From Erythroxylum novogranatense (lineage: Eukaryota > Streptophyta > Magnoliopsida > Malpighiales > Erythroxylaceae), in NCBI GenBank assembly GCA_029891385.1, contig CM057228.1, positions 29,020,214 to 29,084,213 of the forward strand: a DNA stretch of 64,000 nt. Reading direction: 5' to 3'. The position numbers were made by a program, and so were the translations under genes. Position 1 is the stretch's first letter; each line of letters begins with the position of its first letter. Shown here one piece after another: positions 47,080 through 59,600 of this stretch. The notes under the pieces are model-generated. The model was given only the letters and a program-made list of their open reading frames with translations. It searched no databases and was not told the DNA's origin.

Positions 47080-47560
47080 TCATGCTAAAAAAGATGAAAT
47101 TGAGCGCCAATGTAAAAACATGATGGAACGTGTCATTATCTAAAAAATCCAATCTTCGTATTCCTCCCCTATTGTCCTGGTTATGAAGGTTGATCAGATA
47201 TGGTGCCTCTTCGTGAATTATAGGGTCCTAAACTCTAAGACAGTCAAAGAAAAATTTTCCATTCTAGTAATTGGTGAGCTCTTAGAAGAGTTACGTAGGT
47301 CACATTACTTCACCAAGCTAGATTTACGCCCGAGCTACTACCACGTTAGAATGAGCCCCTCCGATATGGAGAAAACAGTGTTCCAAATTCACTATAGGAA
47401 TTTCAAATTCCTTGTTATGTCATTCAATCTCACCAACGCACTGAGCACTTTTCAAACCTTAATGAATGAGGTATTCTAACCCTATTTGAGGCAATTTGTT
47501 TTGGTACTTTTTGATGATATTCTTATCTATAGCAAATCTTGAGAAGATCATGTATCACAC
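47080..47560 (+). pseudogene. Chromovirus reverse transcriptase remnant
   Basis: Contains CLFVNYRVLNSKTVKEKF, YFTKLDLRPSYYHVRM, EKTVFQIHYRNFKFLVMSF, FQTLMNEVF and then VLVLFDDILIYSKS with the FDD catalytic motif (about 47505-47540). A stop after NEVF and other breaks inactivate it. Confidence 0.88.
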
Positions 47561-47831
47561 ATTCGAATTGTCTTCAGATTGCTCTAAGATCATCAACTTT
47601 TCTTAAAATGCACCAAGTGTCTTATTGCTCAAACCTAAGTCTCTGACCTTGGTAATATTATTTCAGAAGAAGGGGTGACAATAGATCAGGCTAAAATTGC
47701 AACAATGATAAAATGGCCCAAACTAAGCACTGTAAAGGGACTTTGAAGATTTTTTGGACTAATCGGATATTACATGAAGTTTGTTCAAAACTACGGCACT
47801 ATTATAGCCCCCTTGATAGTAATGTTGTGAA

Positions 47832-48085
47832 TAGAGATGTCAATTTTGGTCTGACCCGCCCGACCCAACCCAATTTTAATCCGATTTGACCGAGTCACGA
47901 GCCAAAATTGGTTGGCCCGATCGGGCCACAGGCTGAGGTTGGACTTTAAAAACAATGTCGTTTTGACATTTTTTAAAATGTATATAAGATTAGTTCAATT
48001 AGCCTGGCCTATTTGTGGTCTATCTTTTTACGGGCCGAGTCACAGGCTACCCAGCCTAGCCCAACCTAACCCATTGACATCCTTA
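47832..48085. mobile_element. hAT-like MITE (254 bp) in the chromovirus
   Basis: The ends TAGAGATGTCAAT and ATTGACATCCTTA are imperfect inverted repeats. The flanks GTTGTGAA (47824-47831) and ATTATGAG (48086-48093) form a degraded 8-bp duplication that differs only by transitions. It lies between RT and RNase H and has CGGGCC/GGCCCG-rich subterminal parts (GACCCGCCCGACCC, GATCGGGCC). The 8-bp duplication and termini point to the hAT superfamily. No transposase. The 148-aa frame at 47912-48358 is a fusion of MITE and RNase H sequence. Confidence 0.7.
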
Positions 48086-48560
48086 ATTATGAGAAAGTCT
48101 TTCCAATGGACAAATGAGGCATCTAAAGCCTTTGACCAGTTAAAGGTAGCTATGACCTGTGCCCCAGTTTTGACCATACCAAACTTTATGCTATTGTTCA
48201 TTTTGGAACGTGATGCATCATATGTTGAGATAGGGGTTGTTTTACATCATGGAGGACAATTTATAGCCTATTTTAGTTGCACATTAGCCACACGCTATAG
48301 GGGACTTTCGGCTTATGAAAAGGAACTCCTCGGTTTAACCAAGGCAGTACTTCACTAGCAAGCTTATTTATAGGGTCGATCCTTCATTATTCGGACGAAT
48401 CATTACAGTCTTAAGTTCTTGTTAGAGCAGCACATAATCACCTCACCATAATATTGGTTGAGTCAATTAATGGGATTTGAATTCACTGTGGAATATCGGG
48501 TTGGGAGGTAGAATAAGGTCATCTATCTGTTATCTCATCGCTTAGAGGAACAACTTGTTC
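48086..48560 (+). pseudogene. Chromovirus RNase H remnant
   Basis: KSFQWTNEASKAFDQLKVAM, APVLTIPNF, FILERDASYVEIGVVLHH and LSAYEKELLGLTKAV are standard Ty3/gypsy RNase H blocks. They are followed by FEFTVEYRVGR at about 48478-48510. Confidence 0.87.
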
Positions 48561-48739
48561 TAGCTGCATTTCTATGCCCCAACTGCCTCTCTTTGATTCC
48601 ATTCGTGAAGAGATTCTTTGGTCCACTCTATTATAGCAACTTGTCTAGCGAATACAACAAAGTGAAGTCGTTAGGCCTTGGGAATATGAAAATGGTCTTA
48701 TTTTCTTCAAACGCAAAGTCTACTTACTACTCTGGTCGC

Positions 48740-50010
48740 ATCCAACTTTGCCATTGTGCATAACAGTAGCCATGAAAGTTATCAAAAGATTTTTGATCGT
48801 ATAGCTCAGGATTTTTATTGGAAGAGCACGAAGGCTTCCGTTCAGTCCTTTATGCAGCAATGTCCGGTTTGTCAGTGTCATAGGACAGAGCATCTACATC
48901 CAATTAGTCTATTGTAGCCTCTACTTGTTCCACTGCAAATTTGGTCAGACATCTCTATGGATTTTATTGAAGGACTACCGATTTTTCAAAAGAAAAATGT
49001 CTTACTAGTCATCGTGGATCACTTCTCCAAGTATGCTCATCTTGTATCTTTCTCTCACCTTTATTTTACAATGACTATATATGACTCATTTATTTTTTGA
49101 CAATATTTTTAAGCTTCATGGTTTACTCGAAACTATTGTTAGTGATTGTGATGTTAAGTTCACAAGTTCCTTATGGACTAAATTTTTTCATTTGAGTGGC
49201 TAGAAACATACATTTAGTTTAGCTTACGACCTACAGAGTGATACAGAGTGATAGGTAGACTGAGGTCGTAAACTGTACTATTGAGATGTACCTGCATTGT
49301 TTCTTGAGTAACCAACCAAATCACTGGAATTAATGATTATCATAGACAGAGTACTGTTATAACACTAGCTATTATTCTTCTCTCAAAACCACTCCTTTTG
49401 AGGTAGTATATGGCAAGACCCCACCAACAATGCTTTCTTACTACCTAGGGTTGGCGAAATTAAAAGCAGCAAACCAAGAGCTGAGGGATCGAGATTTAGT
49501 GTTAAAGGACCTCTGTGAACGTCTTCTCCGAGCCTAGCAATCCATGAAGGTAGCCTATGACACTAAGCACAGGTTAGTATGATATAATGAGTGTGATTTG
49601 GTACTTCTCCGACTTCATCCCCATCGCCAACTCAGCCTTGCTTCCCAAAGGTACACTAAATTATCTCCCCGCTATTATGGTCCTTTCCACATCCTAGCCA
49701 AGTTTGGTTAAGTCACCTACAAATTAGACCTTTCCCCTGACTCCAAAATACAGCCAGTCTTTTATGTGTCTTGTCTTAAATCATTTCATGGTAGCTCTGT
49801 CCTAATTAAACCTTCCTTACCAACCCTCACCAAAGACGAACTTTATCCCCATCCCCAAGTAGCTCTAGCTTACCGCTTACAAAACCAGGCTCAAGCCTTA
49901 ATTTATTAGGAAGGACTATCACTGACTAATGCCTTTTGAGAAAATGTTAGCTATTTGCAGACCTGCTTCCCTCCTTTTACACGTGCAGACAAGTGTGATC
50001 TTAATGGCGA
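48740..50010 (+). pseudogene. Chromovirus integrase and C-terminal tail remnant
   Basis: The zinc-finger region has SHESYQKIFDRIAQDFYWKS and CPVCQC. The catalytic region has SDISMDFIEGLP and LLVIVDHFSKYAH. The tail contains LSPRYYGPFHIL, KLDLSPDSKIQPVFYVSCLK and LTNAFxENVSYLQTCFPPF, matching the chromodomain-like end of plant chromovirus integrases. Stops occur throughout. Confidence 0.83.
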
Positions 50011-50016
50011 AGATGA

Positions 50017-50495
50017 TGTTATGGATAAAACATGGAACAAAACCTTTCAAAGAGTAGGAATATAAGAGATATGTTGAGCAAGTGGGGATGTAGAGAACAT
50101 GAAGAAAAATTGATTATATTATCCAGTAGCTTATTTTCTTTATTTTATCCGACAACTTAAGTTCTGTATTTTAATTTCTATAGTTAGTTTTAAGATTATG
50201 TAAGTAGTTAACAAAATAGTGGCAAGTGGGAGTTGGTTATGTAGGAGGTAGTTATTAGTAATTATCCTCAATTCATTATTTGATAATATAAGTTGGATCA
50301 ATGAGAATTAATCGAAAATATTCATTCAAATTTTGTGTTCTTAAGATCTTTAGGTTCTCTCATTTAATGAGCCCATATTAGTAGTTAATCATCGGTCATC
50401 AAAGCAGAAAATCGAAGAAACATTCTCATTTATAGGTAGATTTTGTAGTTAATCGCCCTATAACTTGATCATAATTGCAGGACCGTAATAAAACA
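50017..50495 (+). repeat. 3' LTR of the chromovirus-type element
   Basis: Starts TGTTATGGATAAAACATGG and ends AAAACA. Same length as the 5' LTR. Confidence 0.87.
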
Positions 50496-51290
50496 ACTTT
50501 GTTCGAAGAAGCAAGAAAGGAGTTTTGGCCTCACACCAATTCACACTTTTCAAACTATGCAAGTAGCTAAAAGAATTTGAAGATTGTTCAAGGATAAAGA
50601 ATCTCTCTGGAGTAAATGGATCAATGAATATTATCTCAGGGAAGCCAACTTATGGAAAATTTATGAAAGAAAATAGTTTTCCTAGTCTTTTATTTAACTC
50701 TTAAGAAATATGCTCATTGTCTACTTTTTCATCAAAATGTAGATAGGGAATGTAGAAGGAGCATGGTTCTAGTTTGACAATTAGACTTCACAAATTCTTT
50801 TTAATCTCTAGGAAGATGTCCTTCCTCTTCTTTCAAGTATCCCACTTCAGGCAAGAGTTAATAGTGTAATTAATCACTATTTTTGACACTTTCAAGGTAG
50901 GGGTGTTGACAGGTTCCATAATTACCTTCCTAGCTATCAACCTAATTCACATACCTCATAACAGTATATCTGGTCTTTAAGTATTAATAGAGACTTCTCA
51001 AACTCCTCATGCATCAAAACTGTTAAGCCTTATAATCCTCTCATTGTTATCACAATATTGTGTGGAAAGGGCCTTTAAAGCCTAAAGCCTCTTTCACTAC
51101 TTGGCTTGTAATTAGAGATAGGTTGAAGTCTAAGGATGGGATAATAAGTTTAAATGATAAGCTATGTGAATTATGTGTGACTGAGCTTGAAAGAATAGAC
51201 CATTTATACTTCAAATGCTTAGGTAAGCATCCAACATGCTCTAAATTTATACTGTCAAGAATTAGATTGGACTAGAATTTTGGTATTAGT
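50496..51290 (+). pseudogene. LINE, second part with zf-RVT domain
   Basis: Resumes the LINE at CSKKQE, followed by LFKDKESLWSKWINEYYLRE. The frame 51060-51275 reads PKASFTTWLVIRDRLKSKD, then CELC, ERIDHLYFKC. The spacing C-x2-C-x7-H-x4-C is that of the reverse-transcriptase zinc-binding domain (zf-RVT) of plant LINEs. The poly(A) tail and target duplication were not identified. Confidence 0.82.
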
Positions 51291-52650
51291 TGATCATAAA
51301 TTCATCTTAACGGGGAAAGATGGAGTTTGCCTTAAAGCCTCAATTGTGCAGTGTGTACGAATTGGAGAGAAAGAAACTGGAGACTGCTTAACAAGGTTAT
51401 AAATAGATAAGTACATCCTAATTTACATTGTTAGATAAGGGAAACATTGGTAGCCCGCCATATTGAAGAACATCTGAGCTCTTTCTCAAGAAGACAATCT
51501 CTAACTTTCTAGCTTTTCCTTTAAGTTGTATATATGAGCATTGTACTTCTTTTGCTTGATCAAGCATTGTAAAGAGAAATTGTCTTTTATAGCTTATGAA
51601 TTCTTTTACGTTAAGAAAACGCGTAAAATTGAAAAATAAGCCTTTGCTTCTTTTGTATCTTCATTCGACTGAATTTTGCATGAATTTGGTTTTGCATCAT
51701 TCACGTGTATAACTAAAGCAGAGCCGTTTCATTAAATTTTGACATATGGTATATTTTGGTCAAGATAATTTGATAATTATTTATGTATTACTAAAATATA
51801 GATGTTTAAAGTTTTGGCAAGTGACAATCTAGTGAACACATTTGTATAATTATTTTGGACCCTGCACTTCTTTTTTTATGTTATAGTTTTCAATTTTTGT
51901 TTTTGTTTTTAAATCTTGTTTGGTTGTTTATGTCAATGCAGTTACGTTTCTATTACTAATAATAATATATATTAAATAAATTTTAATGATAAACTATTTT
52001 AATTAAACAAATTTATTTTAATTTATTATATAATATTTGTTAACAAATTATTAAAAATTATTTTATTTTATTAAAATTAAAATATAATCTTTTATATATA
52101 AATTAATATTTATTTTAAATATATTTTAATTATAAAATCAAATTTTATTAAAATACATATTTTTAAATTTAATTTATTAATAATTAAAATTAATTTTATT
52201 ACAAAATTAAATGCAATTATAAATTAAATTTTATAATTTTAATTGATAGTTAATTTTAATTGAATATATAATATGAAGTTAGATCATTCATAATTTTAAA
52301 AATAATATATTAAATAATTAAATAAATTACGTTTAATTAATAGTAAATCATATTATAAAAACAAAACTGAAAACTAAAACCACTTTTTATAGTTTTCTTA
52401 ATTTTGAAAATCGAAAGAAATCAATACAAGAAACATAAATCAAGAACTCAGAATTTGAAAACAAAACTAAAAATAAAATGAAAATGAAAAATAGACCTAA
52501 AAAGAACAGGCAACATATATAGTTAACTTTAGTTTGAAATAAATTTAAAAATAAATATTAATTTATTAAAAGCATTGAATAACTTCTATATTGTTTAGAC
52601 ATTTGATAATATTACAAAATCTTATTATAACTTTTAAAACTAAATTTAGT
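51291..52650. other. AT-rich intergenic sequence
   Basis: No reading frame or known motif. A stretch around 51950-52330 is almost entirely A/T. Confidence 0.6.
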
Positions 52651-52654
52651 TAAG

Positions 52655-53850
52655 GGTTGGTCAAGTTGTCGAAGTCTCTAAAATAAGTTTGATTCTCCAA
52701 ACTTCTTGTAGTAGTCATGGAATTAGGCTGGATATCAAAAGAACTAGATAGTGGCTTCTTAATTTTACGTGATAAAATAAAGCAGGGTAAAATTAATAAA
52801 AATTAAATTAAATCAATTGAATATAAAAGTAAGAAAGTCAAGATTAAGCAACTCCAATTCAAGAAAATATATCATCTGATTGTAATAGTGATCATAGGTC
52901 TAAAATGAATATTTTCATATTTCAAGCGATTAATCTGAAACATATTAAGATAGTCGTAATAAATCTCAAATTTTCTAAATTAATTAGTTCAAGCCTAACA
53001 TCTAAACCAAAACTTATCATCCATTGACCGAGTGTAATAATAATCCATGTCAAATAAATGATAGCAAGAAGCTTAGTAAAAAGACTAACCCTAAATTAAA
53101 TAATCAAGAAAGTTGTAATTATTTAACCTAATTTTCCTGTTTATCATAAGTTAAGTATGAAAATTCATAAATAACATATTTTCTACTTGTATTAATCTTT
53201 CATGACAATTACAGATCATTGAATTCATAGATAGCGATAGAATAATTAATATTAAATTAAAATTTCTAATTAACCAATATTAATCATTCATGAAATATGA
53301 AAACTCAAAACAAGAAATACTTGAATTAAAAACATAAATAAAATTTAGAATAAAATCTCACAAAGTTACAACTAGAATATCAAATCCTTTGAATCAGAAT
53401 AATTGAGTTTAGCCATACATGACTTTGGCCCAATAACAAAAATAGAAGAAAGACAAAGAATTGAGAGAAAAGTAAGAAGAGAGCTCTTCAATTTGTTGTG
53501 AGGATCGTTCTTTTATAGAATTTTCCTAATATAATCCTAATCTAATTCTACTTTGCAAAGATATCTATCTAAATCAAACTCAAATTTAAATTCCTAAATA
53601 GAAAGAAATTTCTGAGTTAAACTCTAATTTTTTAAGTAATCAACCTTATCTATTGTAACAATTTCTGCACTTCATTCAAAATTCATGATTATTATCAATA
53701 GAGTCTTAGTTTGGTGCAATCTCTACTTTTCATCTCCTAAACAAAGCAAACATTAATTTTCCTATTTAAACATCAAAATAAATCTAAAATAAAGGAGATA
53801 ATATCAAATAATATATCAAAAGATCGTATCAAGGCTTAAAGACTTAAATT
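52655..53850. repeat. Diverged 1.1-1.2 kb repeat, copy 1
   Basis: Direct, diverged counterpart of 55195-56240. Shared phrases in order include TTCTTAATTTTA.GTGATAAAA, TCATCTGATTGTAATAGTGATCAT and AACCAAAACTTATCAT. Later come CCCTAAATTAA and AACTAGAATATCAAATC. Non-coding. It may be a dispersed AT-rich transposon such as an LTR or TRIM, but no termini were defined. Confidence 0.65.
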
Positions 53851-55194
53851 TTATGTAGTTTAAGAAAATTTAGAAATTTTAACTTTAAATTTTTTATAAA
53901 TAAATTAATAGTTTTTAATTTTAAAGAATTTGTTAAAAATAATGACAAATACACGACATAAATATCGTATATAATCTAATTAAATGTTGCCTATATGATG
54001 CTTCAATCTAACTCCTAAATTGAACCAAACTGATTAAATATGACTCAAACTAATAATATGTTATAATTATCTTAAATTATTAATTTAACTTTAGTTTAAT
54101 TTATTAGAATCGAATTTAAGAGTTAGGTTGAGTAATCATACTAGCAGCATTTGATTAGTCCATTTATGATATTCATATCAGTATATTTTGTCATTATGTT
54201 TTAACCAAAGTCTAAAATATAAATTTGTTAAAAATTTTGAGAATTAAAAACAGTTTTTATTTTAAAGATTAGAAATTTTTATAGAATGTCTTAAATTACA
54301 GTGAAACTATAACTCTTTACCTTTAATTAATTTTATTATATTAAGTTGTTTCTCTATTCTTATCATCTGATGGTCTTAAGAGAAAAATAAATATTTATTT
54401 CTTACTTCACTTCATAATTAATGTAGAGCTGTCTCATTAGATTTTTATATGTAGAATTAGTATCTATAATTAAACTTACGTTTGAAGAAAAAAAAAGAAA
54501 AACATTGAATTATTCATCATGAAAATGACATTCAAAATCAAATTTTATTCCTTTTTTATTTGGAAATAAACGTGTCTCAATCTTTATGATTTAAATTATA
54601 TAGATATTCATAAAAATAGATTACATCGTTCAAATCCATTAAGTAAAATCATTAAATTTTACTTATCTATAAATTTATTTAAAACTGACTAATCAATCTT
54701 ATGCTTTAATTATGCATAATTATTTATTTAAGTGTTGATTTTTAATAAAATCAAAATATTAAATATTTTATCTTCTTAAAATTTTCACATTAAGTTAAAA
54801 GCTGTACTGAATTATTGAATATATCTTACTAATTCAAAAACATAAAGCCAAGCCTGGACAGCAGAAAGTTCAACCCTAACATAATTTATTTATTATCTTA
54901 TCACTCTTGGATCAAAATTATTCAAAGGAAAAATTAATTTTAATCTTCCAACTTAACATTCAGCTCTCTAATTACTAAATTTCCTAAATCAAACTCTACT
55001 TGGCATTAAAAAGAAGAAGAAAATCCTATGATAAAAAATTATTTATATCAAACTCTACTTGGCATTAACCAACTAGACACAAACTTTAAAATGTTGAGTA
55101 TCCAATTCAAATGTTATGAAAATTTTTGTTTGTAAATATTAATAACATTTTAACGGGAATAATTAGTAAAACTTAAATAGTTAAATTTTGACAT
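53851..55194. other. AT-rich intergenic sequence between the two repeat copies
   Basis: No gene or clear transposon. A 24-bp phrase with ATCAAACTCTACTTGGCATTAA is duplicated at about 54989 and 55047. Confidence 0.55.
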
Positions 55195-56240
55195 AAACAT
55201 TGATCGGATTATCCAAGTTCGATAAACTCTTTTAGTAGTCGAGAATTAAGTTAAATTTCAAAAAACTAAAAATTAGTTTCTTAATTTTAAATGATAAAAC
55301 AAAATGAGAGTTTATGATTTATTAACTAACAAACTAAATTTAACAAGGAATCAAATTAAATCAATTAAGTATTAAAATAAAAATTCAATAGTACTTAGAC
55401 TCTAATTTAAGTGAAGTATCTCATCTAATTGTAACATTGATCATTGGTTTAAAAAGAATAATTTTCATAATTCAAGTAGTTAATTGAAACTTATTAAGCT
55501 AACCAAAAAATTCCCAAATTTTTATAAATTAATTAATTCAAACCAAATTTCAAACCAAAACTTATTATTAATTGAATGAGCTTGATAGTATTTCATATTT
55601 GATTTAATGATGAAAATAGGTTTAGTGAAAAGAATAAACCTTAAATTAATAATTAAAATAATTACAACTATTTAATTTTGTTTTCTTATTTCTTATAAAT
55701 CAAATATGTAAATTCATAAAAAAACTTAGTTACTATTTATGTCAATCCTTTATAACAATTATGAATCAATTCCCAAATAGTTTGTAAAATAATCAACATC
55801 AAATTTAATTGTCATATTAATTTGATATTGATTTCTCAAGAAATAAAAGAACATAAAACAATACATACTTGAATTAAAATAAAATTTAGGTTTAAAACAA
55901 AATCTTCCAAGATTACAACTAAAGTTTTGAATCTACTTGAAGGAGAATATCTAGAATCTGCCACTCATAACTTTAGTTCCAATATCAAAAATAGAAGAAA
56001 ATATGAAAGATGAGCAAATTCCTAAGAAACAAAAATAGGGTAACATAGAGAAGTTAATTACTTGTCTTTCTCCTCTCCTCCTACTTAAAGCCAAGTTTCT
56101 TCTATCATGCTCCTGAGTTTAACAAATGATTCTCCAATTTTAATGCAATCTCTATTTATTTTCTGTTAAAACAAAATAAATATTTAAATTTTCATTTAAG
56201 CACTAAAATTAAGCCAAAATAAAAGAAATAAGTGTAATTA
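55195..56240. repeat. Diverged 1.1-1.2 kb repeat, copy 2
   Basis: Second copy in the same orientation as 52655-53850. Many substitutions and indels separate them, so the duplication or the two insertions are old. Confidence 0.65.
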
Positions 56241-56672
56241 ATACAACCAAATCATATCGCACATTATTTCACAAGTGAGAATTGAGAGAGACAAATCCAA
56301 CTGGTTAGCATTTGTAACATTGCAACTGTACAAACCCCAACATTAAGCCTTCACTTCTTTCAATGTGAGGATAGACAAGAAAACATATACCTTCAAAATG
56401 GAAACATTAGGGATACTCTAATGAAGAAAAATAAAAATGGGAAGGGATAATCAACTCTCGATAATAAATTTTCAATTTTAACAGCTGCATGCCTTAAAAT
56501 TAAAGCGCAACTCAAACAGAGAATTTATAATCGGGTCTTGGAGTTAAAAAAGAAAAAACAACTGGGAATAATTTTACAACAGCTTATACAAATCAATAGA
56601 CTAGGATGATCACGTATAACGGTATAAGCCCAACGCCCTATATTATGGTTAATCACCTTCTTACTTCTGTTT

Positions 56673-59600
56673 TCATAAGGACTCTGGACTTGTAGAGGGC
56701 CTTATTCTTGAAGGCATTTGCATTCGTTGAACACCAAATGCATTCTTAGGTGTGATGGACATCTTGCTCATCGCAAAGTCAAAATGGTCAATATCAACAT
56801 CTTGCATTTCATAACTCCTTCCCATCAACTTCTCCCCGTTGTCTGTCAAACCATCACCATCCTCTGCAATCTCTTCATCACTGCTATCCTCCTCATCACC
56901 ACCGTAAGTAGTTTTCACATTCTTCCAGTACAAGAAGTTTGGCCTTATGAAACTCCTGACCAAATACATTAAACATCAAATCATATTCAGAGAAAAAATT
57001 AAATATGCCACCCTTCTCTCATTCCACGTTCTAATCTTTCCGACAATTTTATTGTCGCTAAATCTATGTTAGAATGTGAATCATCCATTAATCCCTCTTT
57101 AACATATTACCAACCACAAACTAATCTACAGAAGACTGTTAGGGAGACTATAACAACAAAAAAAAGTGAGGGGGTCAATTATCTTCTTTCCCCTGGAAAC
57201 TCAAGATTCAGTGTCTCAGGATTATTTGTTCAACCAACATGACAGGAGACAAATTAGGAAAGAAAAGGGTATTTCAAGAGCAATTCTCAAAAGATTAAAG
57301 CAACCTGTCACAATTTTTAAGCAAGCATGGGTCAAACGGAAAGAACATGTCCAGCCTCTCCAGCCCTCCAAAATCGCTCGACAAATGCGACTCCAACAGA
57401 CTGTCAAAAATCAATGAATCAGGCAATGGCAACAGGTGAGCATCTTTTGCCTGTTTGAGAAACTCCTCTACTATAGATGGCAGACACACCTGTGCAACAA
57501 CAGGGAAGCAAACACGATCCCAAAATTAGATTCATCAAATTTTATGGAGAGAGTCATGATTAAGAATTGACCAATTCTGAATTTTGATGTTACTATTGGA
57601 ATTTCAAGCCTACGTCAGATTCCCCACCTTCAAAGGATTCAATTTACTCTTCAAAATTGACTCGATAGGCATGAATAGAAGCTGTGATTTGAGCGAAGGA
57701 ATCTCCATCATTGACCTCATCCGAAAGCAGAGTACATACATGATGGCCTGTGGCACATAATTAAACACCAAGATAAGAACATAAAGAAAAACTCCCAGAC
57801 CAAAGGAAGAAACCATCATTCTCCACTTGCATCCTAAAGAAACACAAAGTATCAAGATAAGAACATAAAGAAAAACTTCCAGACCAAAGGAAGAAACTTG
57901 CATCCTACCACATGAAGCTCAATAAATGTCAAAATGCATCAATTAACACCAGCATGAGCACACAGTCAGCAACCTTAATAACCAACAGGTACTTGCTGAG
58001 GATGCTATAATATGGACATGGAGATGAAGTCAAAACTTACACAATGAAATTCAGCTGCTTGGCAATAAAATGCAAGTTCTAATCTCCATTACTAAGATGA
58101 CTCCTAAGCAATTTTTCCAATCATCTTTTTTGTCTCCCAATATGTGTTAACAGTAGGGAAAACATATTCTAAGTTTGACTAACACCATCTATGATATCAA
58201 TTTGACTTATAACTACATCAAAAGCAGACTTTCAAGAAACAACAGATGGGGTAATTGCAAATGAACATGCACAGATATCAAACTATTCATATAATTAGAT
58301 GTTATAACAAAAAAAGAAAAAAAATACCTGACATCCAGAATAGAAAACTCTATGGCCTTTTGGATTCATAACACCATCCTTGGATTTACAATATTCCCAA
58401 CACCAATGCACCAGCCTGAAACACCATCCACATCAGTACCTAGTACCCCAAACAGTATTGAAGACCAGAAACATAAATGAATGTTCAAAATTGCATCTTA
58501 GATGTTTCAGAACCTTTTCAATATTGTAGCAACAAATGCAGCTGACAAAAACTTCCCACGAGCCAAATAACTAGCAAGGTAAGCCACAGCACTCATCCTG
58601 CATTATATAGCCAAAGAAGGTAGATTATGAAAAATGCCCTCTAATCTAAATCCTGACAATCTTTCAATTATTAAAGGCCAAAGAAAGTAGATTATGATAA
58701 ATGACCTCTAAACTAAATCCTGACAATCAATCTTTCAATTATTAAATAACGAAAGAAATAAGAACATGGATAATGTAACCTCGAATGTAAGGAAACTCAA
58801 ACTAAAGTTGATTGATTGAATTGACTGCAGCTCAAAGTGGCAATAACATAATTATAAAACCAACATAAAACATCAGTCATATGAGCTGGAGGTTTGAACA
58901 TAAATGAGATAAATGAAATCAATATGACAAAGGCAGTTGACGTTCAACTTAGGAACTCCATTCTAGAAAAACCAGATCGCTTGCTTTGACCAGTCACAGA
59001 TATAAGCACATACAAATGAAAAATGTATTACATAGCACTCAGGAGGCTAATCCAGAACATAATTCTTCACCTAAATAAAATATGACGTAGAATGTGAAGA
59101 AATTCACATTGTAGGGAACACAGTAAAGGAAGAAAAAGTTGCAACATGCAAGCACAACCTAGGTGAGAAAACAGCTTCAAGCCAGAAGATAAGGCCAAAA
59201 TGATTACTAATCAGAACTATTAGATTGTAAAAACCATGGGTGAAGATCCCCAGTCAAGAACTGTATAATACACAAAACCTTACCGAGTAAGTGGATTGTC
59301 ACCATAAATGAAACTATCGGCAAGTGTTTGTGCAAAGGTCACTCCACAGTTGTCAGGATCCAACGCGCACGCATAGAACACAACAAACTGCAAGGGAAAC
59401 AAGAAAAAAAGCCTTAACAATAAACATTTGAAAACAAAATGTTAAGAGTTCACACAATTTACTTGTTATTAACAAAAGTTACTTCCATGTTACTTATCGT
59501 TAACAGAAAAGGAATAGCTTAAAGTAAAGCAGAATTCAGTTTACTAAAAACTTAATGCTTCTAATCTATGACTGATTCAACACAGTTTTCCAAGCAATAA

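Larger units (their letters stand above)
45013..50495 (+). mobile_element. Decayed chromovirus-type Ty3/gypsy element inside the LINE
   Basis: Two 479-bp LTRs (45013-45491 and 50017-50495, both starting TGTTATG) bound gag, protease, RT, RNase H, integrase and a chromodomain-like tail, all on the plus strand and full of stops. The LTRs differ at many positions, so this is an old insertion. I see no matching 5-bp target duplication (GAAAG left, ACTTT right) and no standard primer-binding site after the left LTR. The LINE resumes directly on the right. Confidence 0.85.

Noticed and set aside
47912..48358. 148-aa frame read as one gene
   Set aside because: Its first half is MITE sequence and its second half is gypsy RNase H.
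45008..50500. Target-site duplication for the chromovirus-type element
   Set aside because: The flanks GAAAG and ACTTT do not match. They are partly complementary, which I take as chance.
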